From Actinobacteria bacterium OV450 (lineage in GTDB: Bacteria; Actinomycetota; Actinomycetes; Streptomycetales; Streptomycetaceae): a stretch of DNA of 50,809 nt. The translations under genes were made by a program, and so were the position numbers. The DNA is taken from NCBI GenBank assembly GCA_001298555.1, contig LJCW01000328.1, positions 1-50,809 on the forward strand, in the 5' to 3' direction. The notes under the pieces were generated by a model. The model was given only the letters and a program-made list of their open reading frames with translations. It was not told where the DNA came from and did not search any database. Shown piece by piece: positions 42,117-50,806 of the stretch. Numbering within the stretch: position 1 is the first letter of the stretch; each line of letters starts with the position of its first letter.

Positions 42117-42285
42117 TGCCGCGACCGGAAGGGTTCACCGGGTCAGGGCGCCCGGCACGGCCCCCGCCGCGTTGCAGGACCACGCGAGTGCCGCGAGTGC
42201 GTCCGGTGCGAGCCGTGGTCCTCCGCCTTGCGGTGCACCACACCGAACACCGCGACCCGGCTCACCCTTCCGGCCACAGCACCAG
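42113..42285. mobile_element. 173-bp MITE-like element (family A) between the flavoenzyme and protease genes
   Basis: The first ~32 bp (CTAGTGCCGCGACCGGAAGG...) match the complement of the last ~32 bp (CTGGTGCTGTGGCCGGAAGG...) imperfectly, giving long terminal inverted repeats. The left edge CTAG supplies the flavoenzyme stop; the right edge CCAG abuts the AGGAG ribosome site of the protease gene. No protein is encoded. The sequence is related to the left part of the 29468 element. Confidence 0.6.
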
Positions 42286-42296
42286 AGGAGCTCGAC

Positions 42297-43262
42297 ATGC
42301 GACGTACGTTGACCGTGGCGGCGGCGACGGCCGCCCTGCTGCTGCCCGCGGGGCCGCTGCCGGTGGCCGAGGCCGGCAGCGCCCGGCCACCGGCCGCCCG
42401 GTGGTCCGCGACGGGGTCCACCGCGAGGTCCGCCAAGTCGCCCGCCGCGTGGTCCGCCCGCGAGGCGGAGAACTTCTGGACGGCCGACCGGATGGCTTCC
42501 GCCGCCCCCATGACCCCGGCGTCCGCTCCGGCCACCGACCCCGGCACCGGGCAGGACTTCGACGGGATCCCGGTGGTCGGCCGGATGTTCGTGATGAAGG
42601 GCGGGGGCGCGTACTTCTGCACCGCGAGCGTGGTCGCCTCCCCCGGCCGCAACCTGGTGCTCAGCGCGGCGCACTGCCTGCTGGGCACCGACGCCCGCCA
42701 GGTGGCCTTCGTGCCGCTGTACACGGCGGACAACCCTCAGCCGTACGGGATGTTCCCGGTGCTGCGCTCCGTCGACGGGCGGTCGAAGGTGTGGATCGAC
42801 TCGCGGTACAAGAGCCTGGGCGCCGACAAGGGGGCCACCCTCGACGTGGCGTTCGCGCAGGTCGGGCCGGACGCCGACGGGTTCCCGGTCGAGGACGTGG
42901 TGGGCGGGAACCGCCTGGTCACGGGCGCCGGTTACGAGCACGCGAAGGTGTCGCTGATCGGCCATCCGGCGTCGGCGGCGCGTCCGCGGCTGTGCGTGAA
43001 CCGCACGACGAAGTTCACCAGCAAGGACCCGGGGATCCCGGGATCGTTCCTGCGGATCGACTGCACCGGGTACCCCGGCGGGACCAGCGGCGGCCCCTTC
43101 CTGAGGAACTACGACAAGGTGACCGAGACCGGGGAGGTGGTGGGCGTGATCGGCGGCTGGAAGACGGGCGGGGACACCGCCGACACCTCGTACAGCTCGT
43201 ACTTCGGCGCGGACGTCAAGAAGTTGTACGAGCAGGCGGTTGCCGGGGCAAAGGCGGGGTGA
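42297..43262 (+). CDS. Secreted trypsin-like serine peptidase
   Basis: 321 residues with a signal peptide ending near A-E-A-G. The catalytic His is in L-S-A-A-H-C (about 125), the Asp in T-L-D-V-A-F-A (about 184) and the Ser in G-G-T-S-G-G-P (about 264), all intact. It resembles V8-like/S1 peptidases of actinomycetes and should act outside the cell after processing of an Ala/Ser-rich propeptide. AGAGGAG precedes ATG 42297, and a mobile element ends right before it, so its present promoter may lie in or beyond that element. Its 3' end overlaps the next convergent gene by 47 bp. Confidence 0.9.
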   Translation: MRRTLTVAAATAALLLPAGPLPVAEAGSARPPAARWSATGSTARSAKSPAAWSAREAENFWTADRMASAAPMTPASAPATDPGTGQDFDGIPVVGRMFVMKGGGAYFCTASVVASPGRNLVLSAAHCLLGTDARQVAFVPLYTADNPQPYGMFPVLRSVDGRSKVWIDSRYKSLGADKGATLDVAFAQVGPDADGFPVEDVVGGNRLVTGAGYEHAKVSLIGHPASAARPRLCVNRTTKFTSKDPGIPGSFLRIDCTGYPGGTSGGPFLRNYDKVTETGEVVGVIGGWKTGGDTADTSYSSYFGADVKKLYEQAVAGAKAG

Positions 43263-43611
43263 GGACCCGCACCCACCGGGTGCGCCGCGGGTTCCCCACC
43301 GTGCGAGGGGCCGCCGGCGGCCCCTCGCCGCCCAGCTGATCGGCGGGCGGGAGACCGAGCTGGCGGCGCAGGTCGGCGAGGGCTGCGTGCACCGGCGCCA
43401 GGATGACCTCCGCGCGCGGGTGGGCGTACGCCAGCGCGAGCGCGGTGGTCTCGATGGTCTCGGCGGCGTCCTCGGCGGCCGTGCGGCTCCACCCGCCGGG
43501 CCCGGCGGCGCTCCAGGGCGCGACGGCGTCGTAGAGGTGGCAGGCGGCATCGGCCACGGCGTCGGCCCGTTCACCGACACCCGGCGCCGCGATGGTCGGC
43601 AGCAGCTCCAT
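43216..43611 (-). CDS. Hypothetical protein
   Basis: 131 residues. Helical and Ala-rich with an acidic middle (E-D-A-A-E-T-I-E-T-T-A-L-A-L-A-Y-A-H-P) and a basic, Pro-rich tail. There is no signal peptide or membrane segment. Codon use fits a real gene across the first 100 codons; the last ~15 lie opposite the protease gene, so the true end could be earlier only if the frame were broken. No family is recognised. Confidence 0.6.
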   Translation of the reverse strand: MELLPTIAAPGVGERADAVADAACHLYDAVAPWSAAGPGGWSRTAAEDAAETIETTALALAYAHPRAEVILAPVHAALADLRRQLGLPPADQLGGEGPPAAPRTVGNPRRTRWVRVLTPPLPRQPPARTTS

Positions 43612-43676
43612 GCCGGGTCAACGACCGAGACCGCTGCGGGGAACGACCACCGGGCCGCCGGTTCGCCGGGCAGGGC

Positions 43677-44219
43677 TCACCCGAGCCGCCGGGCCACCGC
43701 CTGCGAGCCCGCGGCGGCCACGGCGGCGAGGGCCAGCCCCTGCACGGCGTCCCGCACCCCCATCGGCCGCAGCACGCCGGCGCGGCGCAGCCGACCGCGG
43801 GCCCAGAGGGTGAAGGGGACGACGAGGAGCGGTGAGGTGACCACACCCGGGGTGTAACCGCGGGTGGCGGCCGCCTGCCCGAGGTGGACGAGGCCGTGCA
43901 GGCCGAAGCCGTTGAGGCTGGCCTGGTAGAAGGCGGACCGGCCGCCGGTGCGATGGCCGTCGGCGGCCGCCGCGGCGACGATGACGGCCATCACCCCGGC
44001 GGCGCGGGCGAACTGCCGTCCGTCCGTGCTGCCCAGCAGGTCCCAGACGCGGTCGGGGACGCGGGGGTGGCGTTCGCGCAGTACGGGGACCCGGGTGCGG
44101 GCCCAGCGTCCCACGGTCGCCACCTCCTCCAGGTCGTGCAGGGCCCAGGCGGCCAGCAGCCCCCATCCGGTGGCGGCAACGCCGGTGGCGCTGGCGGCAG
44201 TTCGTATCGGTGTGCTCAT
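43677..44219 (-). CDS. HXXEE-domain membrane protein
   Basis: 180 residues with four or so hydrophobic segments. The H-D-L-E-E motif near residue 28 (L-L-A-A-W-A-L-H-D-L-E-E) is the signature of HXXEE proteins, whose His and Glu residues might bind metal in the membrane. Function is unknown. The start overlaps the stop of the AEC transporter gene by four bases, so both are translated together. Confidence 0.75.
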   Translation of the reverse strand: MSTPIRTAASATGVAATGWGLLAAWALHDLEEVATVGRWARTRVPVLRERHPRVPDRVWDLLGSTDGRQFARAAGVMAVIVAAAAADGHRTGGRSAFYQASLNGFGLHGLVHLGQAAATRGYTPGVVTSPLLVVPFTLWARGRLRRAGVLRPMGVRDAVQGLALAAVAAAGSQAVARRLG

Positions 44220-45163
44220 GAGGCCACAGTCTGCAGCCAGACGGGGAGCAACAGCAGCGACACGACCGAACTCTTGATCACCAGGGAGGCCGAGAGGTCC
44301 ACGCCGACTTCGTAGCGCTGGGCGAAGACGAACAGGTTCTGCGGGGTGGGCATCGCGGCGATCAGGACGAGGTACGTCAGCCACTGCCCCCGTACGCCGA
44401 ACAGCACCCCGCACACCGCCCAGGCCAGCAGGGGGAAGGCCAGGCACTTGAAGGCGATGAGGGCCAGCTCCTCGCGGGAGGTGCCGCGGACGTCCAGCCC
44501 CGTACCGCCCAGGTGCAGGCCGAGGGCGAACAGGGCGATGGGTGAGGCGCTGTCGCCGACGAAGGCGGCCCCGTCCAGGACCACGTCCGGCAGGTGCACC
44601 GAGAGGAGGTTGAGCAGGATTCCGGCGTTGCAGGACAGCACCACGGGCGTGGCGAGCGAGGCTGCGACGGCCCGCGAGAGCCGCTGTCCGGGGCCTCCCG
44701 TGCCCGCTGCGGCACGGCCCAGTTCCATGATGGAGATGACGACGAGGGAGAGCACGCAGACCTGGAAGAGCAGGACGGGGAAGATCGGTGCGGCCGTGCC
44801 GAAGAGGGTGATGAACACGGGGACGGCGAAGTAGGCCGTGTTCACCTGGACCCCGGCCATCACGCGCAGCGCCACGTCGCGCGGCTCCCGAAGCCCGTGG
44901 GCGGCCGACGCGAAGGCGATGGCGAGCACCGCGAGGGCGGCGGCCGCGGCGTAGGCGCCGATCGCCCGCCAGTTGAAGAGTGCCCCGAGGTCGCTCTTGT
45001 AGATGTTGCCGAAGAGGTAGCAGGGGACGGCGAAGAGGAAGGCGTAGTCGGCGAACACCTTGGAGGCCTCGGCCGGGACGGTCTTGCGGCGGGCGAGCAG
45101 CACGCCGCCGCCGAAGGCCAGCAGTACCGGGACGAGTTTTTCGAGCGCTGCGGCCGTGCCCAT
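44216..45163 (-). CDS. AEC-family transporter
   Basis: 315 residues with about ten membrane segments and an inner pseudo-repeat, the layout of auxin efflux carrier-like permeases. V-P-C-Y-L-F-G-N, P-V-F-I-T-L-F-G, and A-M-P-T-P-Q-N-L-F-V-F are typical conserved stretches. Bacterial members move malate, malonate or similar carboxylates. AAGGGGGAT lies about ten bases before ATG 45163. It is co-translated with the HXXEE gene and divergent from the sensor kinase. Confidence 0.85.
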   Translation of the reverse strand: MGTAAALEKLVPVLLAFGGGVLLARRKTVPAEASKVFADYAFLFAVPCYLFGNIYKSDLGALFNWRAIGAYAAAAALAVLAIAFASAAHGLREPRDVALRVMAGVQVNTAYFAVPVFITLFGTAAPIFPVLLFQVCVLSLVVISIMELGRAAAGTGGPGQRLSRAVAASLATPVVLSCNAGILLNLLSVHLPDVVLDGAAFVGDSASPIALFALGLHLGGTGLDVRGTSREELALIAFKCLAFPLLAWAVCGVLFGVRGQWLTYLVLIAAMPTPQNLFVFAQRYEVGVDLSASLVIKSSVVSLLLLPVWLQTVAS

Positions 45164-45247
45164 GTGGACGTGATCCCCCTTGATCGACGGCGTGCAGCCT
45201 ACTCCCGCCCGCTCCGGGGACCTGCGGGCGCATAGGCTGGTCCGATC

Positions 45248-46579
45248 ATGAGCAATCAGGACGAAGCCCGTGCCGGCACGCCGGCCGCCGCGCAGGGGGC
45301 GCGGGCGCCGGTGCGGTTCACGGCGGTGCTGCGCACTCCCGCCCGGGCGGCGGAGCCGCTGTTCGCACAGGCGCCCAAGGCCTGGCAGCGGATGCTGCCC
45401 TACGTCGTCGTCGGCGTCTTCGTGGTGTCGCTGCTGCCGGCGACCATCGCCGTGCTGACCAACGACTACAAGGCCGGCGGCGGCTGGGCGGGCGCGCTGG
45501 GCGTGGCCCAGACGGTGCCGCTGCTGCTGGCGGTGACGCGGCCGGTGCCCGCTTGGGCCCTGGTCCTGGTCGCGGACACGGTCGGCGCGGTGGTGCTGAC
45601 CCACGCCGACGAGGTGGCCGGGCACGCCTGGCCGTGGACCCCGATGAGCATCGTCGGGTACCTGGTCCTGATGGTCTGCCTGGGACTGCGTGCGTCCATC
45701 CGGACCCTGGTCGGGGTGTGGCTGGTGACGGGCGCCGTCGGCGTGGTGCTGGGCTTCTTCGAGCCCGGCGGGGTGACCACCACGGCCGCGCTGCTCTTCG
45801 TACTGAGCGGCAGCTTCCTCGCCGTGACGGGCGCGCTGCGCGGGGTCGGCGACGCGCAGCAGCGGGTCGCGGAGCAGGAGAGCATCAACGAGGCCGAGCG
45901 GGCCCGGCGGACGCTGCTGGAGGAGCGGGCGCGGATCGCCCGGGAGTTGCACGACGTGGTCGCCCACCACATGTCGGTGATCACCGTGCAGGCCGATTCC
46001 GCGCCGTACCGGCTGCCCGGCATGCCCGGGCCGGTGCAGGAGGAGTTCACGGCGATCGCGGCCAGTGCGCGCGAGTCGCTGAGCGAGATGCGGCGGCTGC
46101 TGACGGTGCTGCGCGGCGACGGGACGAACGGCGAGGCCGGCGGCGCCGGCGAGCTGGCCCCGCAGCCGGGCATCGGCCGGATCCAGCAGCTGGTGGAGGC
46201 GACCGTACGGGCCGGGCAGCCGGTGGAGTTGTCGCTCGCCGCCGGGGCGGAGCGGGCGGCGCCGCCGGCCGTGGACCTGGCGGCGTACCGGATCGTGCAG
46301 GAGGCGCTGGCCAACGTGGTGCGGCACGCGCCGGGCGCCGAGACCCGGGTGTCGGTGACGCACGACACCTCGGAGGTGCTCGTGCTGGTGGTCAACGGCC
46401 CGTCGGCGCGGGACACCGCACGCGCCCTGGAGAGTTCGGGCACCGGGCACGGGCTGGTCGGCATGCAGGAGCGCGTACGGTTGACCGGCGGAACGCTGGA
46501 CACCGGTCCGCTGCCCGACGGCGGCTTCCGGGTCGCGGCCCGCCTGCCCCTGAACGACGCCAGCGAGGAAGCCAGTTGA
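45248..46579 (+). CDS. Sensor histidine kinase (NarL/DesK class)
   Basis: 443 residues. Five or so hydrophobic segments occupy residues about 50-200. The HisKA_3 box E-R-A-R-I-A-R-E-L-H-D-V-V-A-H-H holds the phospho-acceptor His, and the ATPase domain has N-V-V-R-H-A-P-G and G-H-G-L-V-G-M-Q-E-R. It senses an envelope or membrane signal and phosphorylates the regulator encoded next. TAGGCT nine bases before the ATG suggests a short-leader or leaderless message. Its stop overlaps the TTG start of the regulator. Confidence 0.9.
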   Translation: MSNQDEARAGTPAAAQGARAPVRFTAVLRTPARAAEPLFAQAPKAWQRMLPYVVVGVFVVSLLPATIAVLTNDYKAGGGWAGALGVAQTVPLLLAVTRPVPAWALVLVADTVGAVVLTHADEVAGHAWPWTPMSIVGYLVLMVCLGLRASIRTLVGVWLVTGAVGVVLGFFEPGGVTTTAALLFVLSGSFLAVTGALRGVGDAQQRVAEQESINEAERARRTLLEERARIARELHDVVAHHMSVITVQADSAPYRLPGMPGPVQEEFTAIAASARESLSEMRRLLTVLRGDGTNGEAGGAGELAPQPGIGRIQQLVEATVRAGQPVELSLAAGAERAAPPAVDLAAYRIVQEALANVVRHAPGAETRVSVTHDTSEVLVLVVNGPSARDTARALESSGTGHGLVGMQERVRLTGGTLDTGPLPDGGFRVAARLPLNDASEEAS

Positions 46580-47256
46580 CCATCCGTGTGATCATCGTCG
46601 ACGACCAGGCCATGGTGCGCGCGGGGTTCGCCGCCCTGCTGTCGGCGCAGGCCGACATCGACGTGGTGGGCGAGGCCCCCGACGGGCGGCAGGGGGTGCA
46701 GGTCTCGCGCACGGTGCATCCCGACGTGGTGCTGATGGACGTGCGCATGCCGGAGATGGACGGCCTGGCTGCGGCCCGGGAACTGCTGAGCCCGCCGCCG
46801 GGGGTCGTCCACCGGCCGAAGGTGTTGATGCTGACCACCTTCGACATCGACGACTACGTGTACGAAGCGCTGCGCGCGGGCGCCTCCGGGTTCCTGCTGA
46901 AGGACGCGCCGCCCGCCGACCTGATCGCGGCGGTCCGGGTGGTCGCGTCGGGCGAGGCCCTGCTCGCGCCCTCGGTGACCCGGCGGCTGATCGCGGACTT
47001 CGTCCAGCAGCGGCCGGCCCCGCGCAGGGACCCGGCGCTGCGGCTGAACGGGCTGACCCCGCGGGAGACCGAGGTGCTGGAACTGATCGCGCGCGGCCTG
47101 TCGAACCAGGAGATCGCCGGCCACCTGGTGCTGGCGGAGCAGACGGTGAAGACGCACATCGGCCGGGTGCTGGCCAAGCTGGACCTGCGCGACCGGGCCC
47201 AGGCGGTGATCTTCGCCTACGAGGCCGGCCTGGTCCGCCCCGGCGACTGCGTCTGA
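46576..47256 (+). CDS. NarL/LuxR-family response regulator (TTG start)
   Basis: 226 residues. The receiver domain has I-V-D-D-Q, the phospho-Asp in V-V-L-M-D-V-R-M-P, and K-D-A-P. The LuxR-type HTH reads L-T-P-R-E-T-E-V-L-E-L-I-A-R-G-L-S-N-Q-E-I-A. The start is TTG 46576, overlapping the kinase stop (TTGA), with GAGGAAG upstream; no ATG is available at the receiver's beginning. It may control the hydrolase-acyltransferase genes that follow. Confidence 0.9.
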   Translation: MTIRVIIVDDQAMVRAGFAALLSAQADIDVVGEAPDGRQGVQVSRTVHPDVVLMDVRMPEMDGLAAARELLSPPPGVVHRPKVLMLTTFDIDDYVYEALRAGASGFLLKDAPPADLIAAVRVVASGEALLAPSVTRRLIADFVQQRPAPRRDPALRLNGLTPRETEVLELIARGLSNQEIAGHLVLAEQTVKTHIGRVLAKLDLRDRAQAVIFAYEAGLVRPGDCV

Positions 47257-47303
47257 CGCGCCGGCTCACCTCCGCCCCGGACGCGCCGGCTCTCCTCCGC
47301 CCC
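47256..47303. repeat. Direct repeat after the response-regulator gene
   Basis: A 23-bp sequence at 47256-47278 (acgcgccggctcacctccgc...) recurs at 47281-47303 with one mismatch, 25 bp apart, in the gap before the hydrolase gene. It could bind the regulator or merely be a duplication. Confidence 0.6.
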
Positions 47304-47432
47304 CTACCGGGGTATGACATCCGACTTGGCTCCACGGTCCGACGTCCGGTGCGGCACCTCCTTCCTACCTTCTCCCCCTGTCTGCGACGGGGGTGGCACC
47401 CCCACCCCCGTCCCGAGGAGAGGAGAAGGCGC

Positions 47433-48476
47433 ATGCGCCGCTTCGGAAGGACCCTGGCCGCGGCCGCCCTGGCCCTGGCCGTGGTCGGGGGGACCGCGGG
47501 ATGGGCTGCCGGCGACGGCGTTCAGGCGGTCACCGGGCCGCCGCCGGGAGCCGCCGCCTGGCGGGCCGACACCGCGGCCGGACGGCCGCTGCCCGACCCG
47601 GCGGGCACCCCGCCGCACGAGGTGGCCCGGTTCTTCGCCGGTCTGGACGACGCGGAACGCCGGGAGCTCGTACGGCGCCATCCGCTGACGGTGGGCAACC
47701 TCGACGGCGCCCCCGTCACCCTCCGGTACGAGGCCAACCGGCTGGCCGTCCTGGCGACCGGCGAGGCGCGTTACGCCTCGCTCGCCTCGCCGGGGCGCCG
47801 GATCCTCGCCTTCGATCCGCGCGGGCGGGGCCAGGTCGTCGAGGTGTTCGGGGATCTGGGGCGGGCCGCCCACGTATCGGTGGTCGTACCGGGTTCGGAC
47901 AGCGACGCCACCACGTACGACGCGAAGCGCGCGCCGGCCACCGGCCCGGCCGGAATGGCCCGGTCGCTGCGCGCCGCGGCCGGCGAGGACACCGCGGTGA
48001 TCGCGTGGACCGGCTACACCACCCCCGTCGGGGTCGGCCTGGACGCGGCCTCGGGGCGGCTCGCCGAGGCGGGCGCGGACCGGCTGGTCCGGTTCACCGA
48101 GGGGCTAGACGCGGTCGGCGCACCCGACCCGGTGCTGTTCTGCCACAGCTACGGCTCGGTGGTCGGTGGGCTGGCGGCCCGGCGTACGGACGCGACCGAC
48201 ATCGTCGTGTTCGGATCCCCCGGCATGCACGCCGACACCGTCGCCGGCCTGCACACCCGGGCCCGCGTCTGGGCCGCCCGGGGGCCCTCCGACTGGATCG
48301 CCGACGTACCGAACGTGCGGCTCGCCGGGCTCGGCCACGGCGCCGATCCGGCCTCCCCCGCCTTCGGCGCCCGCGCAGTGCCCGCCGGTGACGTGCACGG
48401 CCACACCGGCTACCTCGTACCCGGCACCCGGTCCCTGGCGGCCTTCGCGGCGATCGCGAAGGGCGAGGCCCGATGA
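47433..48476 (+). CDS. Secreted alpha/beta hydrolase (Abhydrolase_8, DUF1023)
   Basis: 347 residues. A signal peptide spans residues 1-28. The nucleophile elbow is C-H-S-Y-G-S, with upstream V-V-V-P-G-S-D-S-D and W-T-G-Y-T-T-P and downstream V-F-G-S-P-G, V-W-A-A-R and D-W-I, the pattern of the DUF1023 family. It should be an exported esterase or lipase-like enzyme. GAGGAGAGGAG is a strong ribosome site for ATG 47433. Its stop overlaps the acyltransferase start (ATGA), so the pair may tailor one cell-surface lipid or glycan. Confidence 0.87.
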   Translation: MRRFGRTLAAAALALAVVGGTAGWAAGDGVQAVTGPPPGAAAWRADTAAGRPLPDPAGTPPHEVARFFAGLDDAERRELVRRHPLTVGNLDGAPVTLRYEANRLAVLATGEARYASLASPGRRILAFDPRGRGQVVEVFGDLGRAAHVSVVVPGSDSDATTYDAKRAPATGPAGMARSLRAAAGEDTAVIAWTGYTTPVGVGLDAASGRLAEAGADRLVRFTEGLDAVGAPDPVLFCHSYGSVVGGLAARRTDATDIVVFGSPGMHADTVAGLHTRARVWAARGPSDWIADVPNVRLAGLGHGADPASPAFGARAVPAGDVHGHTGYLVPGTRSLAAFAAIAKGEAR

Positions 48477-49684
48477 GTTCCCCGACCCTGCTCCGGCGGA
48501 CGGCCGACCGGATCGAGCGGCGGACCCCCGCCCACCGCGACCGGGCCGTCGACGGGCTGCGCGCCCTGGCCCTGCTGGCCGTGCCCACCGGGCACTGGCT
48601 GCTCGGCGGGTTCACCCTCGACGCGGACGGCGGCCTGCACAACGCGAGCCCGCTGTCCGCGTTCGGCGCACTCGCCCCGGCGAGCTGGGTGCTCCAGATG
48701 CTCGGCGTCTTCTTCCTGGTCGGCGGGTACGCCTCCGTGCTCTCCTACCACCGCCGCACGGGCTCCGCCGGGAGCTGGCTGAGGGGCAGGGTCGCCCGGC
48801 TGGGGCGGCCGGTGCTCGGCGCCACGGCCGTGTGGGCGCTGGCCGCGCCGGTGCTGTACGCGGCGGGGGTGCCGGAGGCCACGCTGCGGACGGGGGCCAC
48901 GCTGGTGGTCCAACCGCTGTGGTTCGTCGGGGTGTACGTGGTGGTGACCGCCCTGACCCCGTACTGCGTGTGGGCGGCGCACCGCCTCGGCGGCTGGGCG
49001 GCGGCCCCGCTGCTCGCCTCCGTCGCGGTCGTGGACTTCCTGCGGTACGGGCCGTTCGCCGGCTCGGTGCCGTCCTGGCTGGCGGTGGTGAACGTCCTGC
49101 CGGGCTGGCTGTTCGCGTACCAGCTGGGCGTGGACTGGGGCGAGCGGCGGATCGGGCGCCGCGGCGCCTTGCTGCTCCTGGTGGGCGGGACGGTGCTGTT
49201 CGCGGCGCTGCTGACGGTGTTCCACTACCCGGCGTCGATGGTGGGGGTGCCGGGCGAGGCGCGCACCAACTCGCACCCGCCGTCGCTGCTGGTGCTCGCC
49301 CTGGCCGCGGCGCAGTCGGGGGCGGCGATGCTGCTGCGCGACCGGCTGGCGAGGCTGCTGGCCCGGCCGGCGCTGTGGGCCCCGGTCGTCGTGATCAACC
49401 TGTGCGCGATGACGATCCTGTGCTGGCACCAGACGGCCATGCTGGCGGCGGCCGTGCCCGGTTCGTTCGCGGGCGCGCTGGCGGGTCTGACGACGGCGCC
49501 GGACAGCCCCGCCTGGATCGCGGCGCGGCTGGCGTGGTTGCCGGTGTTCGCGGTGCTGCTGGTGGGCATCGCCCGGTACGCGCGCCGGTTCGAGGAGCCG
49601 TGGACCAGGGCGACGGCGGTCCGGCGCACCCTCGCGGGGGTGCTGGCGGCCGGGTTCGCCGTGTTCGCCCTGGGGCTGGCCTAG
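48473..49684 (+). CDS. Membrane acyltransferase (acyltransferase-3 family)
   Basis: 403 residues with about ten membrane segments. The N-terminal signature R-D-R-A-V-D-G-L-R-A-L-A-L-L-A-V-P-T-G-H-W holds the catalytic-type His and Arg motif of the OafA/NodX-like family, which O-acetylates or acylates sugars at the membrane. Length is normal. It is coupled to the alpha/beta hydrolase by an ATGA overlap. The TAG stop straddles the insertion point of the IS630 element: TA is the duplicated target and G is the element's first base, so the gene ends where it did before. Confidence 0.88.
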   Translation: MSSPTLLRRTADRIERRTPAHRDRAVDGLRALALLAVPTGHWLLGGFTLDADGGLHNASPLSAFGALAPASWVLQMLGVFFLVGGYASVLSYHRRTGSAGSWLRGRVARLGRPVLGATAVWALAAPVLYAAGVPEATLRTGATLVVQPLWFVGVYVVVTALTPYCVWAAHRLGGWAAAPLLASVAVVDFLRYGPFAGSVPSWLAVVNVLPGWLFAYQLGVDWGERRIGRRGALLLLVGGTVLFAALLTVFHYPASMVGVPGEARTNSHPPSLLVLALAAAQSGAAMLLRDRLARLLARPALWAPVVVINLCAMTILCWHQTAMLAAAVPGSFAGALAGLTTAPDSPAWIAARLAWLPVFAVLLVGIARYARRFEEPWTRATAVRRTLAGVLAAGFAVFALGLA

Positions 49685-50806
49685 TGACCTGAGTCGGAGG
49701 TTTGACGTTAGTTCGGTATGAGTCGTCCCGGACCGAAGATTCCGCCGTTGTCACTGACTGATGCCCAGCGGGCTGTGCTGGAGGGGTGGGTGCGTCGTCG
49801 CACGACCGCGCAGGCGCTGGCCCAGCGGTCGCGGATCGTGCTGGAGTGCGCGGACGGTCACTCCATCATGGAGGTGTCCCGGCGGCTGCGGATCGCTCCG
49901 GACACGGTCCGCACCTGGCGGCGGCGCTTCCTGGAGAACGGGCTGGACGGCCTGTGTGACGAGCCCAGGCCGGGTGTTCCGCGGAAGATCACCGACGCGG
50001 ATGTGGAGCGGGTGATCGTCAGGACACTCGAGGAGAGGCCGAAGAACGCGACGCACTGGTCGACACGGTCGATGGCTGCTGCCACGGGCATGTCGCAGTC
50101 GACGGTCTCGAGGATCTGGCGGGCGTTCGCCCTGGCCCCGCACCGCTCGCAGACCTTCAAGCTGTCCACGGACCCCTTGTTCATCGACAAGGTCCGCGAT
50201 GTCGTCGGCCTCTACCTCGACCCGCCGGAGAAGGCTCTGGTCCTCTGTGTGGACGAGAAGTCGCAAATCCAGGCTCTGGACCGGTCCCAGCCGGTCCTGC
50301 CGATGATGCCCGGCGTCCCCGAACGCCGCAGCCACGACTACGTCCGCGCCGGCACCACCACCCTCTTCGCCGCCCTGGAAGTGGCGACCGGCAAGGTCAT
50401 CGGCTCCCTTCACCGCCGTCACCGGGCCATCGAGTTCAAGAAGTTCCTCACCAAGCTCGACAAGGAGGTCCCTGCCGGCCTGCAGGTGCATCTGATCCTC
50501 GACAACTACGCCACCCACAAGACACCGGACATCAAGAAGTGGCTGCTGGCCCACCCGCGCTTTCACCTGCACTTCACACCCACCAGTGCGTCCTGGCTCA
50601 ACCTGGTCGAGCGGTGGTTCGCCGAGCTCACACAGAAGAAGCTCAAGCGCGGAGTCCACCGCTCCGTCCAGGCCCTCGAACGCGACATCCGAGCATGGCT
50701 CGCCGACTGGAACGACCAACCCCGCCCCTTCGTCTGGACCAAGACCGCCGACGAGATCCTCGACAAAGTCGCTGCCTACTGCCACCGAATCTCTGACTCA
50801 GGTCAC
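49684..50806 (+). mobile_element. Complete IS630-family insertion sequence
   Basis: 1123 bp. Terminal inverted repeats GTGACCTGAGTCGGAG (49684-49699) and the complement at 50791-50806 match at 15 of 16 positions. The TA dinucleotides at 49682-49683 and 50807-50808 are the expected target duplication. One full transposase gene lies inside. The target was a CTAG formed by the end of the acyltransferase gene. Confidence 0.88.

Noticed and set aside
45270..47256. Second long plus frame (45553-47256) read as one fused protein
   Set aside because: Its first two thirds are a shadow of the kinase; only the part from TTG 46576 is the response regulator.
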